Source: an uncultured Prevotella sp.
GTDB taxonomy: Bacteria; Bacteroidota; Bacteroidia; Bacteroidales; Bacteroidaceae
DNA: 61,107 nucleotides
Direction: 5' to 3'
Assembly: GCA_900550635.1 (NCBI GenBank)
Contig: URSZ01000001.1
Location: 1-61,107, forward strand
The notes below the pieces were generated by a model. That model did not search any database and was not told where the DNA came from. It saw nothing but the letters and a program-made list of their open reading frames with translations. Positions 37,469 to 46,442 of the stretch are shown here, piece after piece (positions within the stretch are counted from its first letter, which is position 1; the number at the start of each line of letters is the position of its first letter). The translations under genes were made by a program, and so were the position numbers.

Positions 37469-39742
37469 ATGGCAACCGACATAATAACCAGAACACGGAC
37501 GGCATTGCTCGCACTCTGCATAATGGCAGGCACTGCCGCAAAAGCACAGGACTACTTTCATTTCTACCGCGACGGACAGGTGGCCGAACGGGTGCAGGCA
37601 ACGCTCGTAGACAGCATTAGCTTCGGCGCTACCGGCAGGTCGATAATGGTTTACGACAAGGAAAAGAAACGGCTTTACTCGGCGCGGCGCAATGTTATCG
37701 ACAGCGTGGTCATCAAGCCGTTCATCGACTACACTTCCTACCCCGCGCTCAACCTCACGTCAGGATACAACAACGTTGAAGCCACCTACGACAACGATAC
37801 GAATGTATATTCCATACACGTAACCGGCGGCGACCCGTACATACTCACCGAAACGCTGAAAAGCGACCTGCCCGCCGACTCGTGCGTGCTTACGTTCGAA
37901 TACAACTGCCCCGCAGGCATAAACGAATTCCAGATATTCTTCTGCCCGCCCGCCGCCGAAAACCTCTCGGCCAAGGTAGGCTCTATTACTCCCACCGTGG
38001 GCACCGAATGGCGCACCTATTCCGTGCCCATAAAGGACTACCGCGAAGACTTCTCATGGGGCTCGCGCAACGATTACCTGAGGTTCGACTTCGGAACAGT
38101 GCCCGACGTAGACATATCGCTCAGGAAAATAAGCATACGTTCGTTCACGCCCGAAGAACAACGCGAACAAGCCGAAAAAGACAGTATCAAAGCAGCTAAA
38201 GAACGCATGGCCGAAAACATAAAAGCCTATCTCAACGCCACGTATGCCTCGAGCGTAAAGCAAGTAAACGTCACGGCCGACGAAGTTACCGTTACCGGCG
38301 AATGCTCCGGCGACGGAACGTTCGCGCTGGCCGACATAGCGCCATACGACGACGTTACCGAAGAAACGGAGTACTACATCGCGGCCTCGCTACCCAACGG
38401 GCAGTTCTCGGTAACGCTGCCGCGCATGGCCGAACGCTCGGGATTCAACTACGACCGCGTGCTCTCGAAGTGGGCAATAGTGAAAACAGACGGCGAAAGG
38501 CACACGCTCGCCTCGCACGCCCGCTATGCCGACGAGGTCACGCCGCAGTACGTGGCCGAACCGGGAGTGCTTAAAGGCAAGAAAGGTATTGCCGCCGGGC
38601 TCGGGGCAACGTACATCTCCGACTTCGACAACCTGCAGGCGCACAGCATTACGATGAACATAGTGCTCAACACTTTCATCAGCACCTCGTACCAAAGCGG
38701 CTGGACGTCCTATTCCTACGGCGGCCGCACGTACTACATCAACCAGGGGGCCTTTACACAGCTCGACGAGGTGACCCGCGCGGCCCACGAACGCGGAGTA
38801 ATCGTTTCGGGAATACTGCTCACGTCCACCGGCTCCATTTTCAACGACCCGGAGAACACCGGAGGCTACTACACCATGCCCAACATGACCACACCCGACG
38901 CGGTGAACACCTACGCCGCCGCACTGAATTACCTGTTCAGGCGTTACACCTCGGGCGAATACGGGCGCGTGCACCACTGGATAGTACACAACGAGGTCGA
39001 CGCCGGCGACTCGTGGACCAACATGGGCGAACAGCCCGAAATGCGCTACTACGACCGCTACATGAAGTCGATGCGCATGTGCTACAACATCATACGCCAG
39101 TACGACCCCAACGCTTCGATACTCGGCTCATATACGCACAACTGGAACTTCGAGGCCGAGATAAACTCGCCCCGCCTGATGCTCGAGCAGAACGTGCAGT
39201 ATTCCGAAAAGGAAGGCGACTTCCGCTGGGGAGTGGCCTATCATCCTTACCCCATAGACCTCACGCGACCCGAGTTCTGGAAAAACGACCGCGCCAATGC
39301 CACTTTCAGCAACAACTCCACATACGTAACGTTCCTCAACCCCGAAGTAATCAACGCCTGGATTCTCGACCCGGCGCACTTCTACAAGGACGGCACCAAG
39401 CGCATACTCTTCTTCAGCGAACAGGGAACAAACTCGCCCGACTACACCGAAAACTCGCTGCAGCTCCAGGCTGCCGGCGCGGCGTGGATATGGAAGAAGA
39501 TAAGCCGCCTCGACGGCATTGACGCAATGCAATGGCACAACTGGGCCGACAACGTCACGGAGTTCGGCCTGCGCATAGGCCTGCGCTCGTTTGCCGAAGG
39601 CAACTTCAACAACCTCGACCCCAAGCCCGTGTGGTACGTATGGCAAGCCGCCGGCACCGACCGCGAGGACGAGGTGTTCGAACCTTACCTCGACATAATA
39701 GGCATAGACAGCTGGGACAACATAATCCAACCCGTGGAGTGA
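37469..39742 (+). CDS. Putative secreted glycoside hydrolase (DUF5722-like TIM barrel)
   Basis: 757 residues with a signal peptide (AGTAAKAQ, cut near residue 27). A short strand domain ends in LVDSISFG. Next comes a carbohydrate-binding-like beta region (about 85-230) and a C-terminal barrel-like domain (about 370-757). The latter has WIVHNEVDAGDSW (about residue 510) and RILFFSEQGTN (about 649), where the two Glu are well placed as acid/base and nucleophile of a clan A hydrolase. It resembles the DUF5722 group. The substrate is unknown. A terminator hairpin follows. Confidence 0.65.
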   Translation: MATDIITRTRTALLALCIMAGTAAKAQDYFHFYRDGQVAERVQATLVDSISFGATGRSIMVYDKEKKRLYSARRNVIDSVVIKPFIDYTSYPALNLTSGYNNVEATYDNDTNVYSIHVTGGDPYILTETLKSDLPADSCVLTFEYNCPAGINEFQIFFCPPAAENLSAKVGSITPTVGTEWRTYSVPIKDYREDFSWGSRNDYLRFDFGTVPDVDISLRKISIRSFTPEEQREQAEKDSIKAAKERMAENIKAYLNATYASSVKQVNVTADEVTVTGECSGDGTFALADIAPYDDVTEETEYYIAASLPNGQFSVTLPRMAERSGFNYDRVLSKWAIVKTDGERHTLASHARYADEVTPQYVAEPGVLKGKKGIAAGLGATYISDFDNLQAHSITMNIVLNTFISTSYQSGWTSYSYGGRTYYINQGAFTQLDEVTRAAHERGVIVSGILLTSTGSIFNDPENTGGYYTMPNMTTPDAVNTYAAALNYLFRRYTSGEYGRVHHWIVHNEVDAGDSWTNMGEQPEMRYYDRYMKSMRMCYNIIRQYDPNASILGSYTHNWNFEAEINSPRLMLEQNVQYSEKEGDFRWGVAYHPYPIDLTRPEFWKNDRANATFSNNSTYVTFLNPEVINAWILDPAHFYKDGTKRILFFSEQGTNSPDYTENSLQLQAAGAAWIWKKISRLDGIDAMQWHNWADNVTEFGLRIGLRSFAEGNFNNLDPKPVWYVWQAAGTDREDEVFEPYLDIIGIDSWDNIIQPVE

Positions 39743-39806
39743 CATCCCGCGGCAGGTAGCCCCGCAAACACACAAACGCGCAAACACCGCAACAGCAGGC
39801 GAGGCC

Positions 39807-39832
39807 ATGCAAAGGCCGCGCCTGCATTTTTT
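39807..39832 (+). terminator. Intrinsic terminator after the hydrolase gene
   Basis: ATGCA pairs with TGCAT and GGC with GCC around a three-base loop, with a two-base bulge, followed by a T run. Confidence 0.75.
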
Positions 39833-39930
39833 CCTAACCGGTGTGCCTGTTGCGGGTGCTTGGGGGCGCAAAAACAGCCCGTCCCGCCGCACCGCAAAGC
39901 GCGTCTCCCGCGCGGTGCGGACAAACGCCC

Positions 39931-40151
39931 GCATTTGTCCGCATTTTCAGGAGCATTTTCAAACGGGTTTTCAGGGGGCAAAAAATATGTCCGACATATT
40001 TTGAAATAGGTCTGACATATTTTAAAATACAAGGCACATATTTTTTCTTTGCTCCCATGTGGGGTAAACGCACTGAAAATCAGTTTTCACTTTTCCGCGC
40101 CCCGAACGGCCGTTTTTCCGCCCCGGTTTTCGCTCCGTTTTTGTCTGCCGC
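39931..40151 (+). repeat. Triple-module intergenic element, copy K
   Basis: A nearly full unit in forward orientation: gcatttgtccgc, tttcaaacgggttttcaggg, core 39980-40045 with two GTC/GAC modules and an X-reverse module, then tttgctcccatgtggggtaa, cactgaaaatcagttttcac and a ctccgtttttgtctgccg end. The outer part is very close to the left end of the 223-bp repeat. It fills the gap before priA. Confidence 0.92.
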
Positions 40152-40253
40152 GGCAACGGCGGCACGGCATAAGCATGTTGAATATAGTACCTCCGGCGCG
40201 TTGCAGTTTCTCGCCATAATGGTAACTTTGTACCGCAAACCACGAAACAGCAC

Positions 40254-42722
40254 ATGAATTTTGCCGACATACTGCTGCCACTTCCGCTCGACGGCCTGTT
40301 CACCTACGCAGTGCCGCCCGCGCTGTCCGACGCCGTTGCGCCGGGCAAGAGGGTGGTAGTGCAGTTCGGCGCGAAAAAGGAATACTCCGGCATAGTGGTG
40401 CGCCTGCACGACAACCACCCGGGCGAAGGAATAAACGTCAAGCCCGTAATAGACGTGATAGACCCCGAACCCGTGGTAACCCGCGAGCAACTCGCATTCT
40501 GGAAATGGATGGCAGGCTATTACCTGTGCCACGAAGGCGACGTAATGAAAGCCGCGCTGCCCGCCGGCCTAAAACTCGCAAGCGAAAGTATCATAGGATA
40601 CAACGCCGACTACGACGGCAACGCCACGCTGACGCCGCGCGAGCAGCAAGTGGCCGGCGCACTCGAAACCGAAGGCGACATGTCGATAGCCGCGCTCGAA
40701 AAGAAATGCGGCGCAACCAACCTCGTGGCCGTCGTGCGCTCGCTTTACGACAAGGGAGCCATACGAATGCACGAAGAACTGCGCGGCAACTACCGCCCGC
40801 GCTACGAAACGCGCGCCTTACTCACCCGTGAATACTTCAACGAAGCGCGGCTAAACGAAGCGATGGACAAACTCGCACGCGCGCCGCAACAGCTCGCACT
40901 GCTCACCCTCTATCTCGACATGAGCGGGGCCTCGGCCGCACTCACCCTGAAAAACCACGCACTCCTGCGCCCCGTGGCAAAAAGCGCGCTAATGCACGAA
41001 AGCAAAGCCGGCGAAAGCGCATGGGCGGGACTGCTCAAAAAAGGCATTCTCGCCGCAAGGCAGGAGGAAGTGACACGCCTGGCCGGGCACAAGGGCGGAC
41101 GCATGCCGCTGCACTCGCTATCGCCGGCGCAGCAGCAAGCCATAAGCGGGATAAACACCGCGTTCAGCACCAAAAACGTGTGCCTGCTGCACGGAGTAAC
41201 ATCGTGCGGCAAGACAGAAATCTACATACATCTCATAGCCGAAGCCATAAGCAACGGGAAAAGCGTGCTCTACATGCTTCCCGAAATTGCGCTGACCACA
41301 CAGATTACCCAGCGCCTGCGACTTTTTTTCGGCAACGACATGGGAGTGTTCCATTCAAAGTTCCCCGACAGCGAACGAGTGGAGATATGGAAAAAACAAC
41401 TCTCACCCAATCCCTACAAACTGATAGTGGGAGTGCGCAGCTCGCTCTTCCTGCCCATGAAGAACCTCGGCCTCGTCATCATAGACGAAGAACACGAGCC
41501 GTCGTACAAACAAGAGGAACCCGCCCCGCGATACAACGCACGCGACGCAGCAATAATGCTCGCCGGCATGTGCGGCGCAAAAACACTTCTGGGCACAGCC
41601 ACCCCCTCGCTCGAAAGCTACGCCAACGCACGTGCGGGAAAATACGGACTGGTCGAAATAAACGAACGCTTCGGACAAGTATGCCTGCCCGAGATACACG
41701 TTGAAGACGTAAAGGAACTGCGCCGAAAAAAAATGATGACCACACCGCTCGCCCCGCAACTGATTTCCGAAATACAGGCTGCCCTCGACGACGGCCAGCA
41801 AACCATACTTTTCCAAAACCGCAGGGGATACTCGCCGTTCCTCGAATGCCACGCATGCGGATGGGTGCCGCGCTGCGAACACTGCGACGTGAGCCTTACC
41901 TATCACCGCGGCACAAACAGCCTGGTTTGCCACTACTGCGGCGCGGTTTACCGTGTGCCCGAACGCTGCCCCGCCTGCGAAGGCACACAGCTCGACGACC
42001 GCGGCTTCGGCACAGAGAAGATAGAGGACACCGTGCGCGAGCTTTTCCCAAAAGCGCGTGTGGCACGGCTCGACCTCGACACAACACGCTCGCGTTCCGC
42101 CTACGACAGGATTCTGTCAGCCTTCCGCGACGGAAAAACCGACATACTCATCGGAACGCAAATGGTATCGAAAGGCTTGGACTTCGACCGCGTGCGCGTG
42201 GTGGGAGTGCTCGACGCCGACGCGGCCATGAACGTACCCGATTTCCGCAGCTACGAACGGGCATTCCAGATGATGTCGCAAGTGGCCGGCCGAGCAGGAC
42301 GGCGCGACACGCGCGGCACGGTAATACTCCAGACACGCCGCCCCGAAACGGAGCTTATAGCCCAAGTTGCCGCCAACGACTACACCGGCATGTACGAAAT
42401 GCAAATCCAGGAACGTGAAGCGTTCGGCTATCCACCGTTCTGCCGACTTATATACATTTACCTGCGCCACCGCTCGCAATATGTAGCCGATTGCGCCTCG
42501 CGCGACATGGCCGCCGCCTTGCTCCCCATATTCGGCGACAATCTCCTGGGCCCGGCCAACCCGCCCGTGGCACGCATAAAGTCACTCTTCATACGCCAGA
42601 TAATGCTCAAGGTAGGGCGCACGGCACCTGTGGCGCGCGTGCGCTCGGTATTGCAGCAAACAGCCGCAAAAATAACCGGGCAATACGGCGCAGACGTATA
42701 TTTCGACGTCGACCCGTTGTGA
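40254..42722 (+). CDS. priA: Primosomal replication restart helicase PriA
   Basis: 822 residues. Superfamily 2 helicase that restarts stalled forks. The N-terminal DNA-binding domain (about 1-180) begins DILLPLPLDGLFTYAVP. Walker A is LHGVTSCGKTEIYIHL (about residue 315), Walker B IIDEEHEPSYKQ, then LGTATPSLES. The zinc-binding Cys cluster (about 530-580) has CHACGWVPRCEHC, CHYCG and CPACEG. The C-terminal motif QMVSKGLDFDRVRVVG follows, then QVAGRAGRRD. The length is normal. Confidence 0.97.
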   Translation: MNFADILLPLPLDGLFTYAVPPALSDAVAPGKRVVVQFGAKKEYSGIVVRLHDNHPGEGINVKPVIDVIDPEPVVTREQLAFWKWMAGYYLCHEGDVMKAALPAGLKLASESIIGYNADYDGNATLTPREQQVAGALETEGDMSIAALEKKCGATNLVAVVRSLYDKGAIRMHEELRGNYRPRYETRALLTREYFNEARLNEAMDKLARAPQQLALLTLYLDMSGASAALTLKNHALLRPVAKSALMHESKAGESAWAGLLKKGILAARQEEVTRLAGHKGGRMPLHSLSPAQQQAISGINTAFSTKNVCLLHGVTSCGKTEIYIHLIAEAISNGKSVLYMLPEIALTTQITQRLRLFFGNDMGVFHSKFPDSERVEIWKKQLSPNPYKLIVGVRSSLFLPMKNLGLVIIDEEHEPSYKQEEPAPRYNARDAAIMLAGMCGAKTLLGTATPSLESYANARAGKYGLVEINERFGQVCLPEIHVEDVKELRRKKMMTTPLAPQLISEIQAALDDGQQTILFQNRRGYSPFLECHACGWVPRCEHCDVSLTYHRGTNSLVCHYCGAVYRVPERCPACEGTQLDDRGFGTEKIEDTVRELFPKARVARLDLDTTRSRSAYDRILSAFRDGKTDILIGTQMVSKGLDFDRVRVVGVLDADAAMNVPDFRSYERAFQMMSQVAGRAGRRDTRGTVILQTRRPETELIAQVAANDYTGMYEMQIQEREAFGYPPFCRLIYIYLRHRSQYVADCASRDMAAALLPIFGDNLLGPANPPVARIKSLFIRQIMLKVGRTAPVARVRSVLQQTAAKITGQYGADVYFDVDPL

Positions 42723-42884
42723 TTGCCTGCAAACGAAGAACGCCGGCGGCAGGTAAGCAAATTCCCCTTTTTGAACTTCCGGGAATATTCCCTCTGTCAT
42801 GCAAAACAAAACGGAAACAGGAATTTTTTTACACTGAAAAACGAAAACCGTTTTTCGACTTTTTACCCTCCCCTTGAAGCCAAG

Positions 42885-43002
42885 AAAAAATATGTCTGAG
42901 ATATTTTAAAATATGTCTGACATAATTCGAAATATGTCAGATGTATTTTTTATTTGCTCCCACTCGGGTTAAATATGCAGAAAACCAGTTTTCATTTTCC
43001 GG
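42885..43002 (+). repeat. Triple-module intergenic element, copy L
   Basis: Core 42885-42951 with three GTC/GAC-type modules, the last with cagatgtattt. Right block ttatttgctcccactcggg and aaaaccagttttcattttcc; forward orientation, after priA. The module starts are 21 bp apart. Confidence 0.9.
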
Positions 43003-43038
43003 CATGAACCTCCCTGCAACTGCCAGGCCCATAAAGCC

Positions 43039-43078
43039 ACCCGCGGGGCAAGCAAATCCTGTTGCTTGCCCCGCGGGT
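43039..43078. terminator. Perfect 17-bp hairpin, likely the original DUF2795 terminator
   Basis: ACCCGCGGGGCAAGCAA pairs perfectly with TTGCTTGCCCCGCGGGT across a 6-base loop (43056-43061). It lies 32 bp downstream, in the minus-strand sense, of the displaced DUF2795 stop. It could also serve priA on the plus strand. The T run is weak on either side, so activity is inferred from the stem. Confidence 0.65.
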
Positions 43079-43109
43079 CGTTTGATTGCTCAAATCTATT
43101 CGGAGAGTG

Positions 43110-43152
43110 TCAATACTCGTCCTCGTTGAAGTATGTATTCCTTCGTGGTTAT
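43110..43152 (-). pseudogene. Displaced 3' end of the DUF2795 gene (attL side)
   Basis: Minus-strand reading gives TKEYI, then after a small indel FNEDEY and a TGA stop at 43112-43110. This matches the last residues of the intact gene at 46562 (PTKEDFLFNEDEY). The 22-nt stretch 43110-43131 matches 46561-46582 with two differences (tYaataYtcgtcctcg). It is best read as the original gene end left behind when the island integrated. Confidence 0.65.
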
Positions 43153-43176
43153 CAATGACATCAGTTAATAATATGT

Positions 43177-43218
43177 GATTTCGGGGACAGCTATTTCACC
43201 ATGAATGGCAATAAAACG
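43177..43218. repeat. Inner end repeat of the island, left copy
   Basis: gatttcggggacagctattt and onward matches the right copy at 46443 with roughly nine differences over 42 nt, same orientation. It probably holds recombinase arm-type sites. Confidence 0.6.
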
Positions 43219-43336
43219 CCATTGTCACTATCTCCTCATCACGTTAATTATCACTCAAATAAGTCTTTCAAAGAACCTATTTATACATGCAAAAGTACAA
43301 AGAAGATGGGTAATCGCAAAGTTTTGTGTTTCCTAT

Positions 43337-43367
43337 TTTGCTGCCTCATAATAAAATCGTACCTTTG
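43337..43367 (+). promoter_or_regulatory. Canonical Bacteroidota promoter of the AbiF transcript
   Basis: TTTG (43337-43340), exactly 19 bp, then TACCTTTG (43360-43367): a full match to the -33/-7 consensus TTTG-N19-TAnnTTTG. Transcription should begin at about 43371-43375, some 65 nt before the abiF ATG. Confidence 0.85.
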
Positions 43368-43371
43368 CAAC

Positions 43372-43436
43372 AACAGATTCCGCCACGCTTCCCGCAGAAC
43401 AGCGTACCAGGGCGGAACTTTTGCTTTATATAGGTT
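43372..43436 (+). ncRNA. Structured leader RNA, candidate abiF RNA
   Basis: Directly after the promoter. TTCCGCC (43378-43384) pairs perfectly with GGCGGAA (43411-43417), and ACGCT (43385-43389) with AGCGT (43401-43405), leaving an 11-nt loop and a five-base bulge (accag). About 20 AT-rich bases then lead to the abiF start. Weinberg and co-workers described an abiF RNA motif upstream of Abi_2 genes, and later work reported that AbiF is held in check by a non-coding RNA. That this hairpin is that RNA is inferred from position and structure only. It might also be only part of a longer RNA. Confidence 0.5.
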
Positions 43437-44333
43437 ATGGAATACACAAAACAGCCGATAGATTACCCACAGCAAATCCAAAAGCTGAAAGAACGGGGAT
43501 TGATAATCAAAGACGAAAGACAAGCATTAGAACAACTCCGCATTATTAGCTATTTCCGTTTGGCGAATTACCTGCGACCAATGGAAGAAAATAAGGAAAA
43601 TCATATTTTCAAGCCAAACAGCACATTTGAGAATGCCCTAAACCTTTATTATTTCGACAAAGAACTAAGGGCTTTGATATTTACAGCCATCCAAAGCATT
43701 GAAATAGCCTTACGGACAAAAATCATACATCACGTTTCGTTGAAGTATGGCGCATTTTGGTTTACGGACATTAATCTTTGTACCAACCAACAAATGTTTG
43801 CTGAAAACCTGAACCACATTCAACAGGAATTGCAACGTTCAAAAGAAGATTTCATTTTAGAACACTTCGCAAAATATACAAGTCCGACATTTCCGCCTGT
43901 ATGGAAAACATTGGAAGTCGTTTCTTTCGGTACGCTCTCCAAATTATACTATAATCTGTCAGACAAAGCACTAAAGAAACAGATTGCACAAGATTTGAAT
44001 GTACCACAACATCTTTATTTTGAAAGTTGGATAAAATCCACTACCGTATTACGAAATTGCATTGCTCATCACGCACGTATTTGGAATCGCCGTTTCCCCA
44101 ATATGCCACAACTCCCTAAACGGATGCCGAAAACATGGATAAGCAACACACACCTCCCCATGATGAAACTTTATGCCCAATTATGTTGCATTACCTACTT
44201 GCAGAACAGCATCCACCCTAACAATTCTTTCAAACAAAAGCTGATTGCACTTTTAGAAGCACATCCAAATGTTGATGTAAAAGCGATGGGCTTTCCTACA
44301 AATTGGCGTGAAGAACCCTTGTGGAAAGACTAA
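43437..44333 (+). CDS. AbiF/Abi_2-family HEPN ribonuclease (abortive infection or toxin)
   Basis: 298 residues. The N-terminus (YTKQPIDYPQQIQKLKERGL) and IDERQALEQLRIISYFRLANYL-like region match Abi_2 proteins of the AbiD/AbiF type. The key motif is VLRNCIAHHARIWN (about residue 203), an intact RX4H HEPN site (R, then four residues, then H). Such proteins act as RNases in abortive infection or as RNA-controlled toxins, and have been proposed as ancestors of Cas13. Codon use is clearly AT-rich compared with priA. The gene sits behind a canonical promoter and hairpin leader and ends at a bidirectional terminator. Confidence 0.88.
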   Translation: MEYTKQPIDYPQQIQKLKERGLIIKDERQALEQLRIISYFRLANYLRPMEENKENHIFKPNSTFENALNLYYFDKELRALIFTAIQSIEIALRTKIIHHVSLKYGAFWFTDINLCTNQQMFAENLNHIQQELQRSKEDFILEHFAKYTSPTFPPVWKTLEVVSFGTLSKLYYNLSDKALKKQIAQDLNVPQHLYFESWIKSTTVLRNCIAHHARIWNRRFPNMPQLPKRMPKTWISNTHLPMMKLYAQLCCITYLQNSIHPNNSFKQKLIALLEAHPNVDVKAMGFPTNWREEPLWKD

Positions 44334-44489
44334 CAAATATTCAAAAATGTTTCTTTGTATAGGCTTGTGAATATATAGAAATACCAATATTTGATGTTTG
44401 TTCTGCAAATCACAATATATCAATAAGTTATGCTATTTTCAAATATTCACTTCTGATTGTTTTTGGATATCTTTATTGATATAGAAAAG

Positions 44490-44519
44490 AAAAGGTTGGC
44501 CGTTGCTGACCAACCTTTT
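44490..44519. terminator. Bidirectional terminator between abiF and the lipoprotein gene
   Basis: AAAAGGTTGG (44490-44499) and CCAACCTTTT (44510-44519) form a perfect 10-bp stem with a 10-base loop. T or A runs lie on both sides, so it can end transcription of both convergent genes. The rest of the gap 44334-44530 is plain AT-rich sequence. Confidence 0.85.
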
Positions 44520-44530
44520 GGCATAATTTA

Positions 44531-45052
44531 TTATTTTGTTTTATCAACATAAGGACTGAACGTATATGTCAACAGTTCTCCATTGTTTAGTTCTACCTGA
44601 AATGTCGCTTTCTTTGTTACCTGTAATCTGCGCAAAAGGTCAATAGCATCTTGGTAATCTGCAAGATTAACTGCATTACCTATGGGCCGTTCTGTGTTTA
44701 TAAGGATGTTTTCTCCATCTAACATTAAACTTACAATTGTCATTTTTTCATTGAATGACGGATCTCTTGGATTTTCAGTTTTTGAAGCATCAGCAAGTCT
44801 AAGATACGCCATAGTATGGACATGCGTAGTAACTGCGAATACCAACACAATGGGAATGTTGTTAATCATATGATAATTATCACTATTTATAAATACCCTT
44901 TGTTGATCGTTATTAACAGTAAACCATCCTTTCTGTTTGTAGAAATCTGAAATTTCACTACTATCAACAGTGTTTGAGGTACGGTTGCCACACGCCGTGG
45001 TAAAGACGATAGTCAGTGCTATCATACTTAAGAAGTAAGCAAACTTTTTCAT
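44531..45052 (-). CDS. Small lipoprotein, unknown function
   Basis: 173 residues from the ATG at 45052. The N-terminus MKKFAYFLSMIALTIVFTTA, followed by CGNRTS, is a lipoprotein signal with the modified Cys at residue 21. The rest is a small mixed alpha/beta region with no recognised motif. The gene is in the AT-rich island, minus strand, 18 bp after the 74-residue ORF. It may be cargo unrelated to AbiF. An earlier in-frame start at 45070 is less likely because it would precede the signal peptide. Confidence 0.7.
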   Translation of the reverse strand: MKKFAYFLSMIALTIVFTTACGNRTSNTVDSSEISDFYKQKGWFTVNNDQQRVFINSDNYHMINNIPIVLVFAVTTHVHTMAYLRLADASKTENPRDPSFNEKMTIVSLMLDGENILINTERPIGNAVNLADYQDAIDLLRRLQVTKKATFQVELNNGELLTYTFSPYVDKTK

Positions 45053-45070
45053 CGCAAATGTTATTACCAA

Positions 45071-45295
45071 TTATACACCTTGCTTAATTTTCTCAGCTTT
45101 GATTCCTTTAACGAAAGAAGCCAACTCGTTGACTAAAAATTTTTCTTCTTCTGAAGAATCTTCTGTTGCAGTATGATAGCATTGGGAAATAGTTTCAATG
45201 ATATTTCCACATAGCTCAACTGTAAGCGTAAGATTTTCCTTGCAGAGTCCGTAAAGGCTTTTAATAGCCAATTCTTTCTGTTCTTCCTGTGCCAT
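45071..45295 (-). CDS. Small acidic helical protein, unknown function
   Basis: 74 residues, MAQEEQKELAIKSLYGLCKE onward, predicted to be all-helical, with Glu-rich stretches. No family recognised. It is directly upstream of the lipoprotein gene and downstream of a leader of about 310 nt that starts at a -7 box TATCTTTG on the minus strand (45621-45614). Confidence 0.55.
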   Translation of the reverse strand: MAQEEQKELAIKSLYGLCKENLTLTVELCGNIIETISQCYHTATEDSSEEEKFLVNELASFVKGIKAEKIKQGV

Positions 45296-45613
45296 AATAC
45301 GTTTTTTTAGCATCTATGGCCCTGCGATGCGGTTTAATACTTACTTTAATATTGGTAGGCATAAAAGAGAAAAGCGAGGCCGTCATTCTGCCTCATCTAC
45401 TGCGTAGGGTTGGACTCCCTGTAATATGGATAAGGAGAACGAACAGCCCCACTTGGATGTATTTCGTGCTGATATACGAATACAAACCAAGAGAGCGTCC
45501 TTCCCACATATTCCGATATTACTTTTGTAAAGTGTCCAATTTTACGCAGTCGGAATAAGCGAAAATGCGCTTTCTTTCAATATGTCTGCACACTATTTGC
45601 TAATAGTGCGTAA
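45296..45613 (-). ncRNA. Structured leader or candidate ncRNA in the island
   Basis: Between the -7 box at 45621-45614 (minus) and the 74-residue ORF. Near the expected RNA 5' end a stem CACTATT/AATAGTG (45591-45597 with 45602-45608) and then AAGCG/CGCTT (45557-45561 with 45568-45572) are visible. An 80-codon plus-strand ORF (45316-45558) overlaps it but has no signal or family and is not called. The purpose of the region is unknown. Confidence 0.3.
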
Positions 45614-45621
45614 CAAAGATA
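45614..45621 (-). promoter_or_regulatory. Candidate promoter -7 box for the lipoprotein transcript
   Basis: The minus strand reads TATCTTTG (TAnnTTTG). No ideal -33 box. Confidence 0.4.
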
Positions 45622-45665
45622 CGTACTTTCTTTGGAAGAACGCTCAATAATCCAACAAATTAACT

Positions 45666-46399
45666 CTAAAAATCTAATAGGTTGTATGTTTCAAGCAACT
45701 CTTTTTCTCTTATGTCCAAGTATATTTTAGTAACAGACACATAGGAATGATTGAAAAGCTCTGATAACCTCATCAACGCCATATTAGCATTCTCACCTGC
45801 TGACTCAAAAACCTTTCGCCCAAAAGTCTTGCGCATACTATGAGTAGGGAAATGCTCGATTTTAAGATTGTACTTTTTCTTGATTCTCTTAAATAATATA
45901 TTGATTCTTTGTGTTATATACTATTTTTGGGGTAATCCATCAAGAACTGCCTGAACTTATGTAACGGACAGTAAGCATTATCACGAACTGACACGCCGAC
46001 CTTGCCTAACTTGTATTCCTGCTCTATTGTTTCTATGGCATAGTTCACAAAGTCTGTCTTTGCCGATTTGCCGTTTGGTCTACCCTGTACAAATGCCCGA
46101 AGATTATCTATTGTGAGTCTGCTGTTCTTCTGCATGAACTCATAAATCTGTTCGTCTATGGTACGCCGCTTCTGTTCCAACTGATTATTCAATCTTGCAA
46201 TTTGAAGGTGTTTCCTGCTTACGGCTTTGTTGGCCTCATCCCAGTAAGCCTCCTCAATCCAAACACCCGTTTCCGTCCGTGCGTGTTTCGTGCCCATCAC
46301 GTACTCAAGATAGATTGGCAACTTTCCGTTCGTGTCGGGCTTCCTGTCCTTACGCAAATAAAACTTGCCCGTCAGTTTGCTTGCCTTTACTCTTCCCAT
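45666..46399 (-). pseudogene. Decayed tyrosine recombinase (integrase) with a central deletion
   Basis: The N-terminal 161 residues (start ATG 46399, MGRVKASKLTGKFYLRKDRK, an arm-binding domain and part of the SAM-like core-binding domain) end at a stop around 45914. In another frame, 45666-45910 encodes the C-terminal catalytic end: HSMRKTFGRKVFESAGENAN (the H-x-x-R box) and ELFNHSYVSVTKIYLDI, with the tyrosine nucleophile. The central region with the first catalytic Arg, about 130-150 residues, is missing and the frames differ. It is next to the right att site, as expected for the element's integrase. Confidence 0.75.
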
Positions 46400-46442
46400 A
46401 ATTTACTATCCGTTTTTTAGGAATATGCGATGCGAAGATAAC

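Noticed and set aside
43201..43461. 86-codon plus-strand frame upstream of abiF
   Set aside because: It spans the canonical promoter and the leader hairpin and overlaps the abiF start; no family features.
45316..45558. 80-codon plus-strand frame in the island
   Set aside because: It overlaps the minus-strand leader, has no signal, domain or promoter on that strand. It was kept only as a note in the leader entry.
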